From Paulinella micropora (taxonomy: Eukaryota; Cercozoa; Imbricatea; Euglyphida): a stretch of 22,634 nt of DNA. Below are positions 21,733 through 22,634 of this stretch, piece by piece; positions within the stretch are counted from its first letter, which is position 1, and each line of letters begins with the position of its first letter. Below the pieces are notes generated by a model. That model saw only the letters and a program-made list of their open reading frames with translations, was not told the origin of the DNA and did not search any database. The stretch is from assembly GCA_009731375.1 (NCBI GenBank), contig BJOX01000366.1:111208-133841 (forward strand). The letters are read 5' to 3'. The translations under genes and the position numbers were made by a program.

Positions 21733-21782
<50 letters not shown>

Positions 21783-21838
21783 GGGATGGGATGGGATGGA
21801 TGGATGGATGGATGGATGGATGGATGGGTAGATGGATG

Positions 21839-21875
<37 letters not shown>

Positions 21876-21908
21876 GTAGATAGGTAGATAGGTAGATAGG
21901 TAGGTAGG

Positions 21909-21971
<63 letters not shown>

Positions 21972-22116
21972 AGGTAAGGTAAGGTAAGGAAAGGTAAGGA
22001 AAGGTAAGGTAAGGTAAGGTAAGGTAAGGTAAGGTAAGGTAAGGTACGATAAGGTACGGTACGGTAAGGTAAGGTAAGGTAAGGTAAGGTAAGGTAAGGT
22101 AAGGTAAGATAAGATA

Positions 22117-22148
<32 letters not shown>

Positions 22149-22259
22149 ATAAGATAGGATAGGATAGGATAGGATAGGATAGGATAGGATAGGATAAGAT
22201 AAGATAGATAGATAAATAGATAGATAGATAAATAGATAAGATAGAAAGAAAAGATAGAT

Positions 22260-22314
<55 letters not shown>

Positions 22315-22343
22315 GATAGATAGATAAGATAGATAAGATAGAT

Positions 22344-22399
<56 letters not shown>
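21725..22399. repeat. (GATA)n, (GATG)n, (AAGAT)n, (AAGGT)n and (AGGAT)n arrays
   Basis: Tetramer GATA flanks a block of related pentamers (21946-22205) that change in order AAGAT, AAGGT, AAGAT, AGGAT, AAGAT. Confidence 0.96.
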
Positions 22400-22444
22400 A
22401 TAACCAGAGAATGGAAGCTGAAGTCAGGTGAGCTTCATTTAACC

Positions 22445-22445
<1 letters not shown>
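22400..22445. other. Unique 46-bp island, possible further exon
   Basis: Short unique sequence between GATA arrays, bounded by TTTAACCAGA/ATAACCAGA repeats. On minus, ACTTCAG to GTTATT would delimit a 13-nt exon reading LPFS plus one base, in phase with E1. Plus strand has AACCAG..CAG|GTGAGC. Neither is convincing. Confidence 0.2.

Positions 22446-22500
<55 letters not shown>
22446..22500. repeat. (GATA)n
   Basis: Clean GATA units forming the tail side of family A copy 4. Confidence 0.95.
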
Positions 22501-22634
22501 GAGATATCGACTAATGTCAGAAAAAAGGAGCTTCTGATTTCGTCAACCAAGGAAGTCTGTGGGTAAAGTATTAACCCGATGCCCAGCTAAGCCGTGATGT
22601 TTGCACGGAAGGGACTGATACAGGCGATACCAAA
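22501..22634 (-). mobile_element. Family A retroposon-like element (copy 4, cut by window end)
   Basis: 134 bp matching family A copies 1 and 2 from the terminus, continuing beyond the window. Confidence 0.68.

Noticed and set aside
21645-22550. 301-codon minus frame rich in LSIYLS and LPYLTLP
   Set aside because: Translation of ATCT and pentamer repeats. Only the short stretch at 21663-21721 inside it is kept, as E1.

Overview
Eukaryotic genomic DNA made mostly of simple-sequence repeats: GATA/TATC, ATAC/GTAT, AG/CT, pentamers, hexamers and homopolymers, with three runs of N. The long open frames coding only LSIYLS-, MLCYV- or [13 protein letters not shown] strings are microsatellite translations, not genes. 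The host is an intron-rich eukaryote. TGEKP-linked C2H2 fingers and retroposon-like dispersed repeats fit an animal, but I cannot name the lineage.

Between the repeats on the minus strand I find one real gene. It consists of at least 21 short exons (32-139 nt, about 1.29 kb of coding in 21.5 kb), numbered E1 (21.7 kb) to E21 (0.2 kb). When I join exons by hand, every junction keeps the reading frame and rebuilds canonical zinc-finger spacing. E1-E8 code a novel N-terminal region: a Lys-rich segment, basic NLS-like patches and an acidic Glu run. E9-E21 code eight C2H2 fingers, with a long linker after finger 5. Several fingers are split over two or three micro-exons. Both gene ends lie outside the window or were not found.

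The most unusual structure is a set of decayed partial copies ('shadow exons') around most exons. They follow a polarity rule. Copies carrying the acceptor and 5' side of an exon lie upstream of it; copies carrying the 3' side and donor lie downstream of it. I saw no exception in about 18 copies. This is what tandem duplications with one breakpoint inside an exon and the other in a microsatellite intron would leave.

Layout on plus coordinates: 0.2-1.35 kb, E21-E19 with pentamer and hexamer arrays. 1.36-1.83 kb, a 41-bp-period repeat. 2.26-3.70 kb, a ~504-bp tandem repeat. 3.7-7.0 kb, GATA arrays with E18 and retroposon-like families A, B and C. 7.0-9.2 kb, E17-E15 and a finger-exon duplication cluster. 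9.3-11.4 kb, E14, its copies, a 1.27-kb ATGTT array and E13. 11.4-14.2 kb, E12-E8. 14.4-17.8 kb, E7-E5 with GATA, AAAG, ATAC and family A/B copies. 17.8-18.6 kb, an ATGTC/ATGTA array and E4. 19-22.6 kb, E3-E1 with GATA, ATCT and ATCAAT arrays. All nine family A/B/C copies lie on the gene's strand and end in (ATCT)n tails.
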